Shown here in pieces: positions 63,575 through 64,000 of a stretch of 64,000 nt of DNA. The translations under genes and the position numbers were made by a program. The DNA lies in the NCBI RefSeq assembly GCF_001422815.1, contig NZ_LMMP01000023.1:111208-175207 (forward strand), written 5' to 3'. This DNA comes from Methylobacterium sp. Leaf91 (GTDB lineage Bacteria; Pseudomonadota; Alphaproteobacteria; Rhizobiales; Beijerinckiaceae). How positions within the stretch are numbered: the stretch's first letter is position 1; the number at the start of each line of letters is the position of its first letter. The notes below the pieces were generated by a model. That model was given only the letters and a program-made list of their open reading frames with translations, was not told where the DNA came from and did not search any database.

Positions 63575-64000
63575 ATGAGCGAGAAGACCTCACCTGCCAA
63601 CGAAACCATCCAGAGCTTCCTCGACGGGCTGGCAAGCTCGGCCCCGACTCCCGGAGGCGGCGGAGCCGCCGCCATCTCCGGTGCCATGGGTGCCGCGCTT
63701 CTCAGCATGGTGTGCAACCTCACCATCGGGAAGAAGAAATACGTCGAGGTCGAAGGCGAGCTGAAGGAGATCCTCGGCAAATCGGAGGCGCTCCGGGCCG
63801 AACTCACCGGCATGATCGCCGATGACGTCGAGGCTTTCGATGCCGTGATGGGGGCCTACGGCTTGCCCAAGGGCACCGACGAGGAGAAGGCGGCTCGCGC
63901 CGCAAGGATCCAAGAGGCCCTCAAGGTCGCCACCGACGTGCCGCTCGCCTGCTGCCGCGCCTGCCGCGAGGTCATCGACCTCGCCGAGGCCGTGGCTGAG
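63575..64000 (+). CDS. fchA: Methenyl-tetrahydrofolate cyclohydrolase FchA, N-terminal part (runs off the window)
   Basis: 142 residues are visible from ATG at 63575, three bases after the mtdA stop. The opening SFLDGLASSAPTPGGGGAAA and the following SGAMGAALLSMVCNLTIGKK are those of the formiminotransferase-cyclodeaminase-like family, to which FchA belongs. FchA interconverts methenyl-H4F and 10-formyl-H4F, working directly with MtdA. About a third of the usual 208 or so residues lies beyond the window; mtkA would be expected next. Confidence 0.95.
   Translation, partial: MSEKTSPANETIQSFLDGLASSAPTPGGGGAAAISGAMGAALLSMVCNLTIGKKKYVEVEGELKEILGKSEALRAELTGMIADDVEAFDAVMGAYGLPKGTDEEKAARAARIQEALKVATDVPLACCRACREVIDLAEAVAE

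Noticed and set aside
1..64000. tRNA genes, rRNA, CRISPR arrays, insertion sequences, prophage or toxin-antitoxin modules
   Set aside because: Intergenic regions were read for T-loop-like sequence, direct repeats with spacers, transposase ORFs and small paired genes; nothing convincing was seen.

Overview
This GC-rich window is chromosomal DNA from an alphaproteobacterial methylotroph of the Methylobacterium/Methylorubrum type. The right end (60.2-64.0 kb) carries the serine-cycle and C1-transfer block sgaA-hprA-mtdA-fchA. At 22.7-26.4 kb lie divergent ccr (crotonyl-CoA carboxylase/reductase) and ecm/meaA (ethylmalonyl-CoA mutase), two signature enzymes of the ethylmalonyl-CoA pathway. Together these point to serine-cycle growth on C1 compounds with glyoxylate regenerated by the ethylmalonyl-CoA pathway. 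A homospermidine synthase plus ornithine decarboxylase also fits an alphaproteobacterium. No tRNA, rRNA, insertion sequence, phage, toxin-antitoxin or CRISPR signal was found. It reads as core chromosome with a few accessory genes.

Layout. 0-6.8 kb: partial lgt, a chemoreceptor, ilvA, dgkA, an AbrB-type membrane protein and oxyR, all leftward. 7.0-8.6 kb: a catalase divergent from oxyR, with an ATAG-N7-CTAT element over the oxyR start codon. 8.7-18.8 kb: a long leftward housekeeping array, nfuA, then tsaB-rimI-plsC-miaB-phoH-ybeY-corC-lnt-MFS, mostly tightly spaced or overlapping. 19-22.7 kb: rplS, a lytic transglycosylase, leuD and small ORFs. 26.5-30.5 kb: a three-gene polysaccharide-initiation module (WecA/WbpL-like transferase, SDR epimerase, WbpM/CapD-like dehydratase). 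30.5-36.5 kb: DUF1206 membrane protein, Uma2-fold protein, then the polyamine group hss-GNAT-odc with a long structured leader in front of odc. 37.3-45 kb: opgD, GNAT, glyS, glyQ, an S49 peptidase and several small secreted proteins. 45-52 kb: a tRNA-type methyltransferase, polyprenyl diphosphate synthase, ispE, a large TPR protein and ETF-ubiquinone oxidoreductase. 52-59.6 kb: family-4-like uracil-DNA glycosylase, YpfJ-like metallopeptidase, moaB, VOC plus radical SAM pair, rnhB, and a GT4 glycosyltransferase overlapping an LpxH-like phosphoesterase.

Functional links. SgaA and HprA turn serine and glyoxylate into glycine and glycerate, MtdA and FchA interconvert methylene- and formyl-tetrahydrofolate feeding the cycle, and Ccr and Ecm run the pathway that regenerates glyoxylate. 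Odc makes putrescine and Hss turns it into homospermidine. The tsaB-to-lnt array couples tRNA modification (TsaB, MiaB), ribosome quality control (YbeY), protein acetylation and envelope lipid or lipoprotein maturation.

I found no convincing undescribed multigene system. The most interesting signals are non-coding: a roughly 480-nt multi-hairpin leader before odc, a row of hairpins between hprA and mtdA, dyad elements upstream of hss and glyQ, and a recurring class of long perfect intergenic hairpins that lack U-tracts.
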